From NCBI GenBank assembly GCA_005888315.1, contig VAWH01000021.1, positions 1 to 64,000 of the forward strand: DNA of 64,000 nucleotides, written 5' to 3'. How positions within the stretch are numbered: position 1 is the stretch's first letter; each line of letters opens with the position of its first letter. Source of the DNA: Actinomycetota bacterium. Lineage in GTDB: Bacteria; Actinomycetota; Thermoleophilia; Gaiellales; Gaiellaceae. This document shows positions 62,584 to 64,000 of this stretch, one piece after another. The notes beneath the pieces were generated by a model. The model saw only the letters and a list, made by a program, of their open reading frames with translations, ran no database searches and was not told where the DNA came from. A program made the position numbers and the translations under genes.

Positions 62584-63848
62584 ACACCTTCGAGCGGCAC
62601 ACGCTGGAGAACGGCCTGCGCATCCTGATGGCGCCGATGCCGCAGGCGACCTCAGTGACGTGCATGATCATGCTCGCGGCGGGCTCGCGCTACGAGACGC
62701 GCGAGACGAGCGGGATCGCCCACTTCGCCGAGCACATGTTCTTCAAGGGCACGCAGCGGCGGCCGACCGCCCGCGACATCGGGATGGAGGTCGACGGGAT
62801 CGGCGGCGAGTTCAACGCTTTCACCGGCAAGGAGTACACGGGCTACTACGTCAAGTGCGCGGCCGAGTTTCGCGACGCCGCGCTCGACGTCCTCGTCGAC
62901 ATGCTCCGCAACTCGAAGTTCGCCGAGGAAGAGATCGAACGCGAGAAAGGCGTGATTGTCGAGGAGATGAACATGTACTACGACACGCCGCGCGATTTCA
63001 TCGGCGGCGTCTACGAGGAACTCCTCTACGGCGATCAGCCGCTCGGGTGGGACATCATCGGGCGCAAGGAGACGGTCCGCGCCGCCAACCGGGACACCTT
63101 CCTCGGCTACACGGACCGCTGGTACAAACCGGAGCGGATGGTCGTCGGGCTCGGCGGCAACCTCGGCGGCGATCCGCTCGCGAAGCTCGAGGAGCTGCTC
63201 GGCGACCTGCCTGCGGCCGATACCGGCGAGCCGCCGCCCCTGAAACCGCAGACCTCGGACGGACCGCGCCTGAAGATCCATCGCAAGCAGTCCGACCAGG
63301 CGCACCTCTGCCTCGGCGTCCCGAGCTACCCGCTCGACCATCCGAACCGCTACGTGCTGCAGCTGCTGGCGACCGTGCTCGGTACCGGCATGTCGTCACG
63401 GCTCTTCACCGAGGTGCGCGAGCGCCGCGGACTCGCCTACTACGTGTTCGGAATCAACCACAGCTACACCGACGCGGGCTCCCTCTACTCCCAGGCGGGC
63501 GTCGACATCAACCGGGCGGACGAAGCCGTCGAGACCATCGTCCACGAGTTGCGGCGGATCGCAGACGAGCCGGTCGAGTCCGCGGAGCTCGAGAAGTCGC
63601 GCAACCTCGCCAAGGGCCGGTTCCTGCTCCAGCTCGAGAATCCGCAGGGGATGATCATGTTCGGCCTGCGCCGCGAGGTGCTCGAGGGTGAGGCTGTCGA
63701 CCCGCAGGAGCTCCTCGAGGGACTCGACGCCGTCACCGCGGAGGAGATCCAGCGCGTCGCGCAGGACGTGATCGGGGGCAAGGGCCTGAATCTCGCCCTG
63801 ATCGGCCCGTTCGACGAGGCCGAGAAGTTCGAGCGGCTGCTCTCGTAG
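62580..63848 (+). CDS. M16-family zinc peptidase
   Basis: This protein of about 422 residues has the inverted zinc motif in GIAHFAEHMFFKGT (H-x-x-E-H) near residue 42-50, the third ligand Glu about 77 residues later in EREKGVIVEEMNMYYD, and the C-terminal M16 domain with GTGMSSRLFTEVRERRGLAYYV. These are the marks of insulinase/processing-peptidase-like proteins. They degrade short peptides or process precursors; no signal peptide is seen, so it is cytoplasmic. The hairpin at 63865-63885 follows. Confidence 0.92.
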   Translation: MNTFERHTLENGLRILMAPMPQATSVTCMIMLAAGSRYETRETSGIAHFAEHMFFKGTQRRPTARDIGMEVDGIGGEFNAFTGKEYTGYYVKCAAEFRDAALDVLVDMLRNSKFAEEEIEREKGVIVEEMNMYYDTPRDFIGGVYEELLYGDQPLGWDIIGRKETVRAANRDTFLGYTDRWYKPERMVVGLGGNLGGDPLAKLEELLGDLPAADTGEPPPLKPQTSDGPRLKIHRKQSDQAHLCLGVPSYPLDHPNRYVLQLLATVLGTGMSSRLFTEVRERRGLAYYVFGINHSYTDAGSLYSQAGVDINRADEAVETIVHELRRIADEPVESAELEKSRNLAKGRFLLQLENPQGMIMFGLRREVLEGEAVDPQELLEGLDAVTAEEIQRVAQDVIGGKGLNLALIGPFDEAEKFERLLS

Positions 63849-63864
63849 CAGGGGGGTCCTTACC

Positions 63865-63885
63865 ACGAGGCCGATTGACGGCCTC
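63865..63885 (+). terminator. Hairpin after the M16 gene
   Basis: CGAGGCCG-ATTGA-CGGCCTCG is a perfect 8-bp stem 16 bp after the peptidase stop, without a U-tract. Confidence 0.55.
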
Positions 63886-63977
63886 GCGTCAGTGTGAAAG
63901 CATGGCCGGGCGACAACAATCAACGCGCCGCCGGGGGGCGCGCCGAAAGGCGACCGGCGCCTAAGGGGAGGGCACAC

Positions 63978-64000
63978 ATGCGGCGTCGTTCACTTCGAGT
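63978..64000 (+). CDS. Start of a gene running past the window
   Basis: AGGGGAGGG and a 4-6 nt spacer precede an ATG at 63978. The first residues are MRRRSLR, a basic start as in a signal peptide. Too little is present for any identification. Confidence 0.4.

Noticed and set aside
1-64000. CRISPR arrays, tRNA/rRNA genes and prophage
   Set aside because: No regularly spaced repeats, cloverleaf-type genes, rRNA stretches or phage structural genes were seen.

Overview
The window is GC-rich, densely coding actinobacterial chromosome. Gene content (PAC2 protein, KorAB oxidoreductase, ECF41-type sigma factor, hemolysin-type repeat proteins, heme A synthase, PASTA protein, archaeal-type NadM and phosphoglycerate mutase) and the many leaderless starts suggest a deep-branching actinobacterium such as a Thermoleophilia (Gaiellales/Solirubrobacterales) member. 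That placement is inference from gene content. I saw no rRNA, tRNA, prophage or CRISPR array.

Layout. 1-5.6 kb: end of a MarR gene, a PASTA membrane protein, a frameshifted small gene, a MarR-MFS pair with a palindromic operator, and a secreted hemolysin-repeat/BNR protein. 5.7-9.1 kb: a four-gene run of a duplicated-domain secreted protein, an OmpR-type response regulator, its histidine kinase and a hemolysin-repeat protein, closed by a terminator. 9.2-16.6 kb: a broken DHA2 transporter, an EEP-family enzyme, a DrrAB-like ABC exporter divergent from an ECF41 sigma factor with two facing ECF41-type promoters, a cupin, a hydrolase and an acetyltransferase. 16.4-19.6 kb: KorAB with a 54-residue protein between the subunits. 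20-25.8 kb: small proteins, a VOC protein, an XRE-TPR regulator with a divergent mini-ORF, an AlkA-like glycosylase, ProC, 6-phosphogluconolactonase, a symmetric structured element and an ArsR-like regulator. 26.7-30.5 kb: beta-oxidation genes (thiolase and a hydratase/dehydrogenase fusion). 30.7-38 kb: an SF2 helicase, DipZ-like protein, PAC2, heme A synthase and phosphoglycerate mutase. 38-44.2 kb: cupredoxin-like protein, NadM, SelD, rhodanese, UbiB-family kinase and a thioredoxin-like protein. 44.4-46.4 kb: a second XRE-TPR regulator followed by a secreted four-repeat peptide and a probable structured RNA. 46.3-54.3 kb: a DHA2 efflux pump with TetR, an acyl-CoA synthetase, a REP-associated transposase, an SDR enzyme, NadE and a mismatch glycosylase. 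54.3-64 kb: a MacB/FtsX ABC system, a class V aminotransferase, hydrolase, MscS channel, acetyltransferase, an amber-interrupted gene, a thioesterase and an M16 peptidase.

The most interesting signal is a pair of XRE-HTH + TPR regulators, each next to a tiny gene for a signal-peptide-bearing peptide. The clearer one sits 14 bp downstream of its regulator and ends in four copies of SAFDG(H/N). This is the organisation of RRNPP peptide quorum sensing, known mainly from Firmicutes, and may be an undescribed actinobacterial peptide-signalling family. Other strong leads are the divergent ECF41-type promoters, a ~175-nt RNA with its own promoter and terminator, a pseudo-symmetric hairpin element at 25.1 kb, and a recurring leaderless promoter (TAnnnT, 6-7 nt, start codon) at 14 genes.
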